A stretch of 64,000 nt of DNA from Janthinobacterium sp. 64 (lineage in GTDB: Bacteria > Pseudomonadota > Gammaproteobacteria > Burkholderiales > Burkholderiaceae_D): contig NZ_PHUG01000001.1 in NCBI RefSeq assembly GCF_002813325.1, positions 744,001-808,000 on the forward strand, given 5' to 3'. Below are positions 28,190 to 36,888 of this stretch, piece by piece (the first letter of the stretch is position 1; the number at the start of each line of letters is the position of its first letter). Both the position numbers and the translations under genes were made by a program. A model generated the notes under the pieces. The model made no database searches and had not been told where the DNA came from. It saw nothing but the letters and a program-made list of their open reading frames with translations.

Positions 28190-29986
28190 ATGCCAGCCGC
28201 CTTCCACTTTCTCGAGCATCCTCCCGCCTTCATGTTTTTTACGGGCAAAGGAGGCGTCGGAAAGACCTCGCTGGCCTGCGCCCACGCCGTGCTGTTGGCC
28301 GACCAGGGCCGGCGCGTCCTGTTGGTCAGCACGGATCCGGCTTCCAACGTCGGCCAGGTGTTTGACATGGCGATCGGCAACCGGATCACTCCCATCCTGG
28401 CCGTTCCCGGCCTGAGCGCGCTGGAAATCGATCCGCAGGCCGCCGCCCAGCTGTATCGCGACAAGATCGTCGGGCCGGTGCGGGGCGTGTTGCCGGAAGC
28501 GGTGGTCAAATCCATCGAAGAGCAGCTTTCCGGCGCGTGCACCACCGAAATCGCGGCCTTCGACGAATTTACCGCGCTGCTCACCGACGCGCACATCCTC
28601 AAGGACTATGACCACATCGTGTTCGATACGGCGCCGACCGGCCATACCATACGGATGCTGCAATTGCCGGGCGCCTGGGATGCCTTCCTGGAGGAGGGCA
28701 AGGGCGATGCATCCTGCCTGGGGCCGCTGGCGGGACTGGAAAAGCAGCGCGACCGCTACCATGCGGCCGTCGCGGCGCTGGCCGATCCTGCGCGCAGCCG
28801 TTTGATCCTGGTGGCGCGGGCACAAGGCGCCACCCTGCGTGAAGCGGCCCGCACGCATGATGAGCTCGCCGCCATTGGCCTGACGCAACAATACCTCGTC
28901 ATCAATGGCGTGTTGCCAGCGTCAGAGGGGGCAAGCGATCCGCTGGCCGCGTCCGTCGTGCAGCGCGAGCAGCGTGCCCTGGCCGCCTTGCCTGAGGCTC
29001 TGCTGTCACTGCCCCAAGATCAGATCCCGCTGATGCCGTTCAACCTGGTCGGCCTCGACGCCTTGCGCCGCCTGCTGCTGGCCGAGGGCGGCAGCGCGCC
29101 TGCCGCCGTCGCGGCGCTGCCGGAGATCGCCACGCCGGCCCTTGCCAGCCTGGTCGACGAGATCGCCAAGAACGGTCACGGTCTGATCATGCTGATGGGC
29201 AAGGGCGGCGTCGGCAAGACCACCATTGCCGCCGCCGTGGCGGTGGCGCTGGCCAGGCGCGGCCATGCGGTGCATCTGACGACGTCGGATCCTGCGGCGC
29301 ACCTGTCCGAAACGCTCAGCGGCTCACTGGAGCATCTGAGCGTGAGCCGCATCGATCCGCGCGCGGAAACCGAGCGCTACCGCCAGGAAGTGATGGAGAC
29401 AAAAGGCAAGAAACTCGATGCGGCCGGGCGCGCATTGCTGGCGGAGGACTTGCGCTCGCCCTGTACCGAAGAAATTGCCGTCTTTCAGGCGTTCTCGCGC
29501 GCGATACGCGAGGCTGGCAGACAATTTGTCGTGATGGATACCGCCCCCACGGGCCACACGCTATTGTTGCTGGACGCAACGGGCGCCTATCACCGGGAAG
29601 TCATGCGCCAGATGGCCGATACGCAGCTGCACTTCACTACGCCCATGATGCAGTTGCAGGACCAGGCCCAGACCAAGGTATTGATCGTCACGCTGGCCGA
29701 GACGACGCCGGTGCTGGAAGCCGCCGGCCTGCAGGCCGACCTGCGCAGGGCGGGGATCGAACCGTGGGCCTGGGTCATCAACAACAGTCTGTGCGCGGCC
29801 AGCCCGCGCTCGCCGCTGCTGCGCCAGCGCGCCCTGAACGAACAGGCGCACATCGCGACAGTGGCCCGGCAGCTCGCGCATCGCTACGCGGTAGTGCCCT
29901 TGCTGGCGGAGGATCCTGTGGGTATCGCCCATCTGGAGCAATTGAGCATGCCGGCTGTAGCGGTTGAACGCAAGGCCATCAGATAG
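28190..29986 (+). CDS. arsA: Arsenical pump-driving ATPase
   Basis: A 598-residue ArsA with two homologous ATPase halves: Walker A TGKGGVGKTS (from residue 18) and MGKGGVGKTT (from residue 336), each followed by a DTAPTGHT signal. Cysteines equivalent to the As(III)-binding trio are present at C117 (GACTTEIA), C176 (ASCLGPL) and C425 (SPCTEEIA). TAAGGAG precedes the ATG by seven bases. No arsB, arsC or arsR is visible nearby; only the ArsD-like micro-ORF is adjacent. The end overlaps the convergent TauE-like gene by 8 bases. Confidence 0.92.
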   Translation: MPAAFHFLEHPPAFMFFTGKGGVGKTSLACAHAVLLADQGRRVLLVSTDPASNVGQVFDMAIGNRITPILAVPGLSALEIDPQAAAQLYRDKIVGPVRGVLPEAVVKSIEEQLSGACTTEIAAFDEFTALLTDAHILKDYDHIVFDTAPTGHTIRMLQLPGAWDAFLEEGKGDASCLGPLAGLEKQRDRYHAAVAALADPARSRLILVARAQGATLREAARTHDELAAIGLTQQYLVINGVLPASEGASDPLAASVVQREQRALAALPEALLSLPQDQIPLMPFNLVGLDALRRLLLAEGGSAPAAVAALPEIATPALASLVDEIAKNGHGLIMLMGKGGVGKTTIAAAVAVALARRGHAVHLTTSDPAAHLSETLSGSLEHLSVSRIDPRAETERYRQEVMETKGKKLDAAGRALLAEDLRSPCTEEIAVFQAFSRAIREAGRQFVVMDTAPTGHTLLLLDATGAYHREVMRQMADTQLHFTTPMMQLQDQAQTKVLIVTLAETTPVLEAAGLQADLRRAGIEPWAWVINNSLCAASPRSPLLRQRALNEQAHIATVARQLAHRYAVVPLLAEDPVGIAHLEQLSMPAVAVERKAIR

Positions 29987-30776
29987 CCTTGATAAACAGC
30001 GCCAGCGCGGCCAGGGCGGAAACCATCGCAAACGCTTTCTGCAGATGCTGCGCCGGCAGCCTGGAGGCAACCAGACGGCCACCGGCCATGCCGGCCAGGG
30101 AACCGATAGCGAAAGGCAGCGCAATGGCCCACTGCAAGTGACCGGCGGCGGTACTGGCGATGACGCCCGACAGCGATACCAGCGCAATGACCGCAAGCGA
30201 GGTCGCGACGATCGATTGCGTGGTCAAATCCGTGTAGCGTTGCAATGCGGGAACCATCACGAAACCGCCGCCCACACCCAGCAAACCGGACAGGATTCCC
30301 GCGACCACGCCCGCCAGGGCCAGCGCCCTGGCGCAAGGGGCCGTCCAGTGCAATTTGCCGCGCGTGGCGTCGAGCTGGCAGGGCGGCGCGCGTTTGCCGG
30401 ACGCCGCAGTATCGGCAGCGCCGGAAGTGGCGCGCTGGTAGACGCGCAGCGCCACATAGAGCAGTACGAGGGAAAACAGGATCGCCAGCGGCCGATTCGG
30501 ACTGCGCTGCGCCAGCCACAAGCCAAGAGGGGAGCAGATGATGCCCGCGCCAGCGATGAGCATCGCCGCCTTGTAGCGCACCGTCCCGGACTTCAGGCCC
30601 ATCACCGCACCCAGGGCCGCCGCCAGGCCGACCGCCAGCAAGCCGATCGGCCCCGCCTGCGCCATGCTCAGGCCCGCGCCAAAGACCAGCAAGGGCACGG
30701 CAAGGATGCCTCCGCCCGCACCGGTGAGTGCCAGGATGATGCCGACTGTAAAGCCGAGCAGCAGGATGATGGTCAT
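29979..30776 (-). CDS. TauE/SafE-family sulfite/sulfonate exporter
   Basis: A 265-residue inner-membrane protein with about eight hydrophobic segments. The N-terminal repeat has LTGAGGGILAVPLLV and the second repeat LLGVGGGFVMVPAL, the paired glycine-rich signature of TauE/SafE (DUF81). The start MTIILLLGF is preceded by CAGGAA. It follows the persulfide dioxygenase gene by 79 bases on the same strand, so sulfite made by that enzyme is its probable cargo. Confidence 0.85.
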   Translation of the reverse strand: MTIILLLGFTVGIILALTGAGGGILAVPLLVFGAGLSMAQAGPIGLLAVGLAAALGAVMGLKSGTVRYKAAMLIAGAGIICSPLGLWLAQRSPNRPLAILFSLVLLYVALRVYQRATSGAADTAASGKRAPPCQLDATRGKLHWTAPCARALALAGVVAGILSGLLGVGGGFVMVPALQRYTDLTTQSIVATSLAVIALVSLSGVIASTAAGHLQWAIALPFAIGSLAGMAGGRLVASRLPAQHLQKAFAMVSALAALALFIKAI

Positions 30777-30855
30777 GCCAGGTTCCTGAAACACCGGCCG
30801 GGCGCCAGTGGATGAATGTGCATGCTTGTCTCCGTCCAGTCTGTGCTGTATGTTG

Positions 30856-31737
30856 TCAGACCGCGTTGAGCGGTATTTTCAGATAGCGTACGCCGTTCGC
30901 CTCAGGCTCGGGAAAGTGCCCGGCGCGCATATTGACTTGCACCGATGGCAGGATCAGGGTCGGCATTTCCAGCGACGCATCGCGTTTGGTACGCATGGCA
31001 ACAAATTCTTCTTCGCTGATGCCGTTGCGCACATGGATATTGCTGGTGCGCTCCTCGCCGACGGTGCTGACATAGCGCACTTCGCGGCCGCCCGGCTGGT
31101 AGTCGTGGCACATGTAGAGCAGGGTATGCTCCGGCAAGCTCAGTACTTTGTTGATGGAGTGGAACAGGGTGCGTGCATCGCCGCCGGGAAAGTCGCAGCG
31201 TGCCGTGCCATAGTCGGGCATGAACAGCGTGTCGCCGACAAAGGCGGCGCTGCGGGCAGCGTCGTTGACGACGTAGCTCATGCAGGCGGGGGTGTGGCCG
31301 GGCGTGTGCAGGGCGCGGCATTGCAGCGCGCCGATGGAAAACAGCTCGCCATCGGCAAACAGATGGTCGAACTGGCTGCCGTCGCGCGCCATGTCGTCGC
31401 CGGCGTTGAACAGCTTGCCGAATACCTGCTGCACCGTGGCGATATGCTGGCCAATGCCGATCTTGCCACCCAGTTTTTCCTTCAGGTAGGGCGCGGCGGT
31501 CAAATGATCGGCATGCACATGGGTTTCCAGTATCCATTCAACCCTGGCGTCCAGGGCCGCGACGCGCGCCAGCAGGCGGTCGGCCGAGGCGGTGCTGCTG
31601 CGGCCCGACTTCGGATCATAGTCGAGCACGCTGTCGATCAAGGCGCAGCGGCGCGTGGCCGGATCGAGCACCAGATAGCTGACGGTGCTGGTGGCGGGGT
31701 CGAAGAAACCTTCTATTTGCGGTGATGTGTTGGTCAT
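30856..31737 (-). CDS. MBL-fold persulfide dioxygenase-like protein
   Basis: A 293-residue metallo-beta-lactamase-fold protein of the ETHE1/Blh type. Metal ligands lie in LETHVHADHLTAAPYL, HTPGHTPACMSY, FVGDTLFMPDYG and MCHDYQPGG. Such enzymes oxidise glutathione persulfide to sulfite with a mononuclear iron. The start MTNTSPQIEGFFDPA has AGGAG about ten bases upstream; the open frame extends further but without support. A consensus sigma-54 promoter lies upstream and a FisR-like activator gene is divergent. Confidence 0.85.
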   Translation of the reverse strand: MTNTSPQIEGFFDPATSTVSYLVLDPATRRCALIDSVLDYDPKSGRSSTASADRLLARVAALDARVEWILETHVHADHLTAAPYLKEKLGGKIGIGQHIATVQQVFGKLFNAGDDMARDGSQFDHLFADGELFSIGALQCRALHTPGHTPACMSYVVNDAARSAAFVGDTLFMPDYGTARCDFPGGDARTLFHSINKVLSLPEHTLLYMCHDYQPGGREVRYVSTVGEERTSNIHVRNGISEEEFVAMRTKRDASLEMPTLILPSVQVNMRAGHFPEPEANGVRYLKIPLNAV

Positions 31738-31792
31738 GATGCGTATATCTCCTGGGTGTGCAAGCCTGCCGTGCATGAGGTCTAACTGGTAA

Positions 31793-31809
31793 TGCAAGAC
31801 CTGTGCCAG
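31793..31809 (-). promoter_or_regulatory. Sigma-54 (-24/-12) promoter for the persulfide dioxygenase gene
   Basis: Read on the minus strand this is CTGGCACAGGTCTTGCA, a full match to the TGGCAC-N5-TTGCA consensus. It lies 56 bases before the ATG of the MBL-fold gene, putting the transcript start near 31782. The palindrome at 31902-31924 sits about 100 bases upstream, the normal distance for an enhancer-binding protein. Confidence 0.8.
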
Positions 31810-31901
31810 TACGAGCTTGGGCCAGCTATCCCTCCCCAATGCCTGATTCCAGGCGTTTTTCTGCCGTCCACGCCGCAATGTAACGATGCGCTGCCTTTCT
31901 T

Positions 31902-31924
31902 TGGCACTGCCGCTGGCAGTGCCA
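31902..31924. promoter_or_regulatory. Palindromic operator, probable FisR upstream activating site
   Basis: Arms TGGCACTGCC and GGCAGTGCCA form a perfect 10-bp inverted repeat with a 3-base spacer, between the divergent persulfide dioxygenase and sigma-54 activator genes. The same TGGCAGTGC / GCACTGCCA words recur upstream of the downstream sulfur operon at 33317-33345. Confidence 0.7.
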
Positions 31925-31976
31925 CTTGACGCATTGGCAGTCCTGCGACAGTATGGCTGCACAACAAGGAGCCAGC

Positions 31977-33308
31977 ATGCCAACGCCAACGCCACCGGTC
32001 ACCCGCATCGAGCCATTCCCCAGCGCGCCCATGGTGCAATCGCTGATCTCGTTTCTCGAACACGAGGTCCAGCCGATGATCGTGCTCGATCCCGATTACA
32101 CGATTCTGGCCGCGAATGTCGCCTACCAGCGGCAATTTGGCAGCATCGGTGAGCCCGTGACCGGCCACAAGTGCTACCGCATCTCGCATCATTACGATGC
32201 CCCTTGCGACCAGGCCGGTGAACATTGCCCCATGAAGAAGGCGCAGGAACTGCGCGGACCCGACCGCGTGCTGCACATCCACCATACGCCGCGGGGCCCC
32301 GAGCATGTCGCCGTCGAACTGCGCCCGATCTTCGATGCCGGCGGCACCATTACCGCCTATGTCGAGCGGCTGGAAGTGGTGCGCAGCGCTTCGGCCAAGC
32401 CCAGCGAGGAGGGACTGGTGGGCCGCTCCGCCCCATTTACCCGGGTGCTGGAGGCATTGCAGCGAGTAGCGCCATCGATGCTGCCGGTGCTGCTGCTGGG
32501 CGAGTCAGGTACGGGCAAGGAACTGTTTGCGCGTGCCGTACACGAAAACAGCGCACGGGCCACAGGACCGTTCGTCGTGGTCGATTGCTCCGGACTGACC
32601 GAAACGCTGTTTGAAAGTGAATTGTTCGGACACGAAAAGGGCGCTTTCACGGGCGCGACCTCGCGCAAGCCGGGATTGGTCGATACGGCACAGGGCGGCA
32701 CCTTGTTTCTCGACGAAATAGGCGACGTGCCCCTTTCCATGCAAGTCAAGCTGCTGCGCCTGATCGAGTCGGGCACTTACCGGCGCGTGGGCAGCGTCGA
32801 GACCCAGCATGCCAATTTCCGCCTGGTCGCCGCGACCCACAAATCGCTGGAGCACATGATGGCGCGGGGCGAGTTCCGACAGGACTTGTATTACCGCATC
32901 AGTGCCTTTCCCATCGCCTTGCCGCCGCTGCGCGCACGGCCCGACGACATCGCGTTGCTGGTGCAGTCATTCCTGCGCCGCGCGGGCGCGGGCAAGCGCA
33001 CGCTGACGATAGACGCCGAAGCCATGGCGCAGCTGCAGCAACGCCCATGGCCGGGCAATATCCGCGAACTGCGCAACGTGCTGGACAGGGCCAGCCTGTT
33101 CGCCGATGATGGCGTGATCCGCGTCGAGCAACTGCTGGCGGCGCCGGTGGAGCAGGGGGCCGCGCCAGCCAAGCCTGTGCGCGGCGACAGCGTCCCGCTG
33201 GCCGAGCTGCACGGCAGCTTCGGCGGCACGCGCAAGGAACTCGCGGCGCACCTGGGCCTCAGCGAGCGCACCCTGTACCGCCGCCTGAAAGCGCTGGGTC
33301 TCGCCTAG
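31977..33308 (+). CDS. fisR: Sigma-54-dependent transcriptional activator, FisR-like sulfide/persulfide sensor
   Basis: A 443-residue bEBP from [14 protein letters not shown], with AAGGAG five bases upstream. Residues 1-130 form a PAS-like sensor with Cys66, Cys77 and Cys84. The spacings (11 and 7) equal those of the C53/C64/C71 triad described for FisR of Cupriavidus. The AAA+ domain has [11 protein letters not shown], the sigma-54 contact loop GAFTGAT, and [11 protein letters not shown] Fis-type HTH ([17 protein letters not shown]) ends the protein. It lies between two sulfur operons, each with a sigma-54 promoter. Confidence 0.85.
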   Translation: MPTPTPPVTRIEPFPSAPMVQSLISFLEHEVQPMIVLDPDYTILAANVAYQRQFGSIGEPVTGHKCYRISHHYDAPCDQAGEHCPMKKAQELRGPDRVLHIHHTPRGPEHVAVELRPIFDAGGTITAYVERLEVVRSASAKPSEEGLVGRSAPFTRVLEALQRVAPSMLPVLLLGESGTGKELFARAVHENSARATGPFVVVDCSGLTETLFESELFGHEKGAFTGATSRKPGLVDTAQGGTLFLDEIGDVPLSMQVKLLRLIESGTYRRVGSVETQHANFRLVAATHKSLEHMMARGEFRQDLYYRISAFPIALPPLRARPDDIALLVQSFLRRAGAGKRTLTIDAEAMAQLQQRPWPGNIRELRNVLDRASLFADDGVIRVEQLLAAPVEQGAAPAKPVRGDSVPLAELHGSFGGTRKELAAHLGLSERTLYRRLKALGLA

Positions 33309-33316
33309 GCCTCGCA

Positions 33317-33345
33317 GCACTGCCATGCTGCCAGTGTGGCAGTGC
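33317..33345. promoter_or_regulatory. Second FisR-like operator region
   Basis: GCACTGCCA (33317-33325) and TGGCAGTGC (33337-33345) are an inverted repeat separated by 11 bases, with an additional CTGCCAGTG in the spacer and further CTGGCAG words to about 33378. The words match the palindrome at 31902-31924. They lie about 85-110 bases upstream of a sigma-54 promoter. Confidence 0.6.
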
Positions 33346-33427
33346 CACCCGTCGACTGGCAGCGCGCTGCTGCCTGCCACATCGCCCTAAGTCCCTGTTT
33401 TCTATCCTATCCTCACATGGTGTAACG

Positions 33428-33445
33428 CTGGCATGAAATATGCTT
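33428..33445 (+). promoter_or_regulatory. Sigma-54 promoter of the YgaP-like/AhpD/YeeE operon
   Basis: CTGGCATGAAATATGCTT has GG (33430-33431) and GC (33442-33443) separated by exactly ten bases, as required for -24/-12 recognition. It lies 93 bases before the ATG of the YgaP-like gene. Confidence 0.65.
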
Positions 33446-33537
33446 CGACAGAAGCATGACACGTACCTGAAACCTGGGCGTGTGTCTCGTGTTGTCATCG
33501 CAACGCTTAAGCAGATTAACCATTGAGGAGCAAGACC

Positions 33538-33729
33538 ATGAACGCGAACGTCGGCAATATTGATCGTGCCATTCGGATACTGCTGGGGCTGGGCCTGATC
33601 GTGGCCACCCTGGCCGGTGCCATCGGCGCCTGGGGCTGGCTGGGCGTGATTCCCCTGGCGACAGGCATTTTCCGCTTCTGTCCCGCGTATCTGCCGTTTG
33701 GCATTCGTACCTGTGCGGTGAAAAAATGA
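33538..33729 (+). CDS. YgaP-like inner membrane protein (DUF2892)
   Basis: A 63-residue membrane protein from MNANVGNIDRAIRILLG, with GAGGAG seven bases upstream. Two transmembrane helices and the ending FRFCPAYLPFGIRTC are typical of DUF2892, the membrane part of YgaP-type sulfurtransferases. No rhodanese domain is attached. It is the first gene of the FisR-type operon, which suggests a role in moving or sensing sulfane sulfur. Confidence 0.8.
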   Translation: MNANVGNIDRAIRILLGLGLIVATLAGAIGAWGWLGVIPLATGIFRFCPAYLPFGIRTCAVKK

Positions 33730-33751
33730 GGCAGGCAACGGAGGCGACAAC

Positions 33752-34108
33752 ATGAGCATGCAAGCTGGCAGCTACCGCGCCTTGACGCAGTCGGTGTCGC
33801 AGCAACTGGCGACCCTGCGCGCGGATCTTCCCGACGTGATGAAAGGCTTTGGCGATCTGGCGCGCGCGGCAACGCGCGATGGTGCGCTGGACAAGAAAAC
33901 CAAGGAGTTCATCGCGCTGGCCCTGGGCATCGCGGCCCATTGCGATGCCTGCATCGGCTTTCATGTGCAGGCCCTGGTCAAGCTGGGCGCCACCCGGGCC
34001 GAATTTGAAGAAACGCTGGGCATGGCCATCTACATGGGCGGCGGGCCGTCGGCGATGTATTGCGCCAATGCGCTGGCGGCATTCGAGGAATTCTCGGCCC
34101 CGGCCTGA
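33752..34108 (+). CDS. Carboxymuconolactone decarboxylase/AhpD-family protein
   Basis: A 118-residue protein with the redox-active HCDACIGFHV (CxxC plus His) of AhpD-like proteins and the surrounding helix KKTKEFIALALGIAAHC. GGAGG precedes the ATG. Position in the sulfide/persulfide operon suggests peroxide or persulfide-linked thiol chemistry, but the substrate is unknown. Confidence 0.82.
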   Translation: MSMQAGSYRALTQSVSQQLATLRADLPDVMKGFGDLARAATRDGALDKKTKEFIALALGIAAHCDACIGFHVQALVKLGATRAEFEETLGMAIYMGGGPSAMYCANALAAFEEFSAPA

Positions 34109-34160
34109 GGCGCGTCGAGTTGGCACAGGATGAATAGCACATCAGAATTGGAGAAGTCGC

Positions 34161-34592
34161 GTGCAGATAGACTGGAATAATTTTACGCCATGGGCCTCAT
34201 TGGCAGGAGGGATGCTGATCGGCTTGTCGGCTGCGGTGTTCGTCCTGTTTAACGGCCGTATCGCCGGCATCAGCGGCATCTTGGGAGGCTTGCTGGAATG
34301 GCCGAAAGGCGATGTGGCCTGGCGCGTCGCCTTCCTTGCCGGCCTGATTGGCGCGCCATTGCTGTACGGCGCAGTGCTGACGTTGCCGGAAGTACGGATA
34401 GACGCCGATTTCCCCACCTTGATCATTGCCGGCCTCCTGGTTGGCGTGGGGACGCGCTATGGTTCAGGCTGCACCAGCGGACATGGCGTCTGCGGTTTGT
34501 CGCGCATGTCGCCACGTTCGCTGGTGGCGACATGCGCCTTCATGCTTGCCGGCTTCGCCACTGTTTTTGTCGTCCGACACCTCATCGTATAA
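34161..34592 (+). CDS. YeeE/YedE-family (DUF395) sulfur transporter, first subunit
   Basis: A 143-residue membrane protein with four hydrophobic segments and the conserved [17 protein letters not shown] motif with its cysteines, thought to pass thiosulfate or sulfane sulfur. The start is GTG with GGAGAAG just upstream. It pairs with the next gene; together they form the split YeeE-type transporter seen in other sulfide operons. Confidence 0.85.
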   Translation: MQIDWNNFTPWASLAGGMLIGLSAAVFVLFNGRIAGISGILGGLLEWPKGDVAWRVAFLAGLIGAPLLYGAVLTLPEVRIDADFPTLIIAGLLVGVGTRYGSGCTSGHGVCGLSRMSPRSLVATCAFMLAGFATVFVVRHLIV

Positions 34593-34602
34593 GGCACTGG
34601 TC

Positions 34603-35022
34603 ATGAAAAATATACTGGCGGGGCTGGTGGGTCTGGTCTTCGGCATCGGACTGATCGTATCGGGCATGACGGATCCATCGAGAGTGCTTGGTTTCCTCGA
34701 CGTGGCGGGGCAGTGGAATCCGTCGCTGGGCCTTGTCATGTGCGGCGCGATAGGCGTCGGCATCGTGGCATTCCGTTTTGCATCGCGCAGGGAGCGCAGC
34801 TTGTTGGGCGATGCGATGCGCTTGCCGACATCGAGGCAAATCGACCGGCGCCTGGTCTTCGGCGGCCTGGCATTTGGTGCCGGCTGGGGACTGGCTGGTT
34901 ATTGCCCCGGCCCGGCCGTGGCGTCGCTGGCGTCAGGAGGGGCCAAGCCACTCGTTTTCTTCATCGCCATGCTCGCGGGCATGGGGGTCTTCGCGGTTGC
35001 AGAGCGTCTGAATTCACGATAG
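34603..35022 (+). CDS. YeeE/YedE-family (DUF6691-type) sulfur transporter, second subunit
   Basis: A 139-residue membrane protein from MKNILAGLVGLVFGIGLIVS, containing GMTDPSRVLGFLDVAG and WGLAGYCPGPAVASL with its conserved Cys-Pro. It begins 10 bases after the first subunit and closes the FisR-type operon. Confidence 0.85.
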   Translation: MKNILAGLVGLVFGIGLIVSGMTDPSRVLGFLDVAGQWNPSLGLVMCGAIGVGIVAFRFASRRERSLLGDAMRLPTSRQIDRRLVFGGLAFGAGWGLAGYCPGPAVASLASGGAKPLVFFIAMLAGMGVFAVAERLNSR

Positions 35023-35101
35023 ACAAGACTCAATTCTCGGTACTTGGCCGGACGCCGTATCCTGGTGACAAAGAACAGCACCTGGATCAGGCTGGCGCCG
35101 C

Positions 35102-36094
35102 TCAACATTTGTTCGGTCGCAACAGCACTGTGGCGACCAGGCCGCCTTCGGGGGCGTTGTATAAGGTGAGCGTGCCGCCTTGTCTCTCAATGGCTTCGCA
35201 CGCGATCGATAATCCGAGGCCCACGCCACCACTGGCTTTGTTACGCGACGACTCCAGGCGGTAGAACGGCTGCATGACGGCGCTCAGTTCGGCGGCCGGA
35301 ATGCCTGGGCCCTGGTCGTGGATCGTGATAGACAGTCCGGATGGGTGCATGGCGCACTCAACCTTCGTCACTCCGCCGTAACGCAGCGCATTTTCCATCA
35401 AATTGGCAAGGGCGCGCCGCAACGCGATCGGCTGCGCCAGAATGGGCGCGACTACGCCTGCGCATTCGATGGCGTGTCCCTGTTCCTGATAATCTTCAGT
35501 CATTGAACTCACCAGGGCTTGCACATCGAGCATGGCCGGGACCTCGACGGCCGCTTCGCCGCGCAGATACTCCAGTGTGGCGTCGAGCATGGCGGCCATC
35601 TCGGTGGCATCGGCGTGCAGTTGGGCGCGCACATCGGGCTCGGCCAACTGTTCGACGCGCAGCCGTATTCGCGTCAGCGGGGTGCGCAGGTCGTGCGAAA
35701 CGGCGGCGAGAAAGTGGCCGCGGGCAGCCAGTTGCTGGCGCAGATCGGCTTGCATGCGGTTGAAAGCGCGCGCCGCCAACTGCGCCTCGACAGGGCCGCT
35801 TTCCGGCAGGGCCGAGCGGTTCACGTCGTTGCCGAGCTCAACTGCGGCGACGGCCAACTGCTGGATCGGACGCGCGATGCTGCGCGCGCCCAGCCAGGCG
35901 GCCGTGGCCAGTGCCAACAACTCCGTGACGACTCCAATGACCACGCCGCCCACCGGCGGCTGCGGGTGGCAGCGAGCCGCGTCGTGATAGAGCATGAAAA
36001 ACAGGCCAAAGGCGATGGCGTGGCTAGCCAAGATGGCGCCCACTGCCAAGGCGAACAGGCGAGAGAACAGCGTGTCTACGAACTTGAACCTCAT
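35102..36094 (-). CDS. Sensor histidine kinase
   Basis: A 330-residue kinase with two membrane helices (about residues 13-37 and 48-68) separated by a very short periplasmic loop containing HDAARCHPQPP. HAMP, HisKA with AAVSHDLRTPLTRIR, and HATPase with NLMENALRYGG, DQGPGIP and GGVGLGLSI follow. The tiny loop suggests sensing within the membrane or through an accessory protein; its Cys and His residues are possible ligands. It overlaps the response-regulator stop by 4 bases. The stimulus is unknown, although the sulfur genes lie next to it in convergent orientation. Confidence 0.9.
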   Translation of the reverse strand: MRFKFVDTLFSRLFALAVGAILASHAIAFGLFFMLYHDAARCHPQPPVGGVVIGVVTELLALATAAWLGARSIARPIQQLAVAAVELGNDVNRSALPESGPVEAQLAARAFNRMQADLRQQLAARGHFLAAVSHDLRTPLTRIRLRVEQLAEPDVRAQLHADATEMAAMLDATLEYLRGEAAVEVPAMLDVQALVSSMTEDYQEQGHAIECAGVVAPILAQPIALRRALANLMENALRYGGVTKVECAMHPSGLSITIHDQGPGIPAAELSAVMQPFYRLESSRNKASGGVGLGLSIACEAIERQGGTLTLYNAPEGGLVATVLLRPNKC

Positions 36095-36822
36095 GCTTCG
36101 AATGCCACGTCGAGCAGATAACCCTCGCCGCGGATGGTGCGCAACAGCGGCTTGGCCGTGCTGTCGGTGTCGAGTTTCTGGCGCAGCCGGGACACCAGCA
36201 AGTCGATGGTTCGGTCGTACGCCTCCATGCTGCGCCCGCGTGCCGCACTCAACAGATAGCTACGGCTGAGGACACTTTGCGGCTTCTCGATGAACGCTGA
36301 CAACAGCCGGAATTCACCGTAGGACAGGGGGATCAGCAACTGCGCGGGCGAGGTCAGTTCGCGAGTGGCGCGGTTCAGCCGCCAGCCACCGAAGCAGATG
36401 TCGTTGGCCGGCGGCGGCCTGCGCTCTAGCGTCGGCGCTCCCACGCCGCGGCCACGAATGCGCCGCAAGATGGTGTGCAGTCGCGCCACCAGCTCGCGCG
36501 GGTCGAACGGTTTAATCACGTAATCGTCGGCGCCAGCCTCCAGTCCGGCCACCTTGTCGCCGCGTTCGCCCCGCGCCGTGAGCATCAGTATGGGAATATC
36601 AGACAGGAAGCGGATGCTGTGACACAGAGACAGTCCGTCTTCACCCGGCAACATCAAATCCAGGATGATGATGTCGAAGCGCTGCCGGGCAAGAGACGAG
36701 CGCATCGCGGTGCCGTCATGGACCGCTTGGGCGCGGATGCCGAAATCACCGAGATAGGCGACTAGCAGGGTACAGATATCGGGATCATCGTCGACGATGA
36801 GCACTTCGGCAGTTGTTGGCAT
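36091..36822 (-). CDS. OmpR-family response regulator
   Basis: A 243-residue regulator. The receiver domain has VDDDPD, the phosphorylated Asp in IIILDLMLPGEDG, LMLTARGE and YVIKPFDPREL. The winged-helix domain has SYGEFRLLSAFIE, RTIDLLVSRLRQKL and TIRGEGYLL. It is first in a two-gene operon with the sensor kinase. Confidence 0.92.
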   Translation of the reverse strand: MPTTAEVLIVDDDPDICTLLVAYLGDFGIRAQAVHDGTAMRSSLARQRFDIIILDLMLPGEDGLSLCHSIRFLSDIPILMLTARGERGDKVAGLEAGADDYVIKPFDPRELVARLHTILRRIRGRGVGAPTLERRPPPANDICFGGWRLNRATRELTSPAQLLIPLSYGEFRLLSAFIEKPQSVLSRSYLLSAARGRSMEAYDRTIDLLVSRLRQKLDTDSTAKPLLRTIRGEGYLLDVAFEA

Positions 36823-36888
36823 GGTCTACTTGAAACAGGAACGAAACGGTAAGCGGGAGCAGTTTAACTGATACCCGCCATTGTAGTA

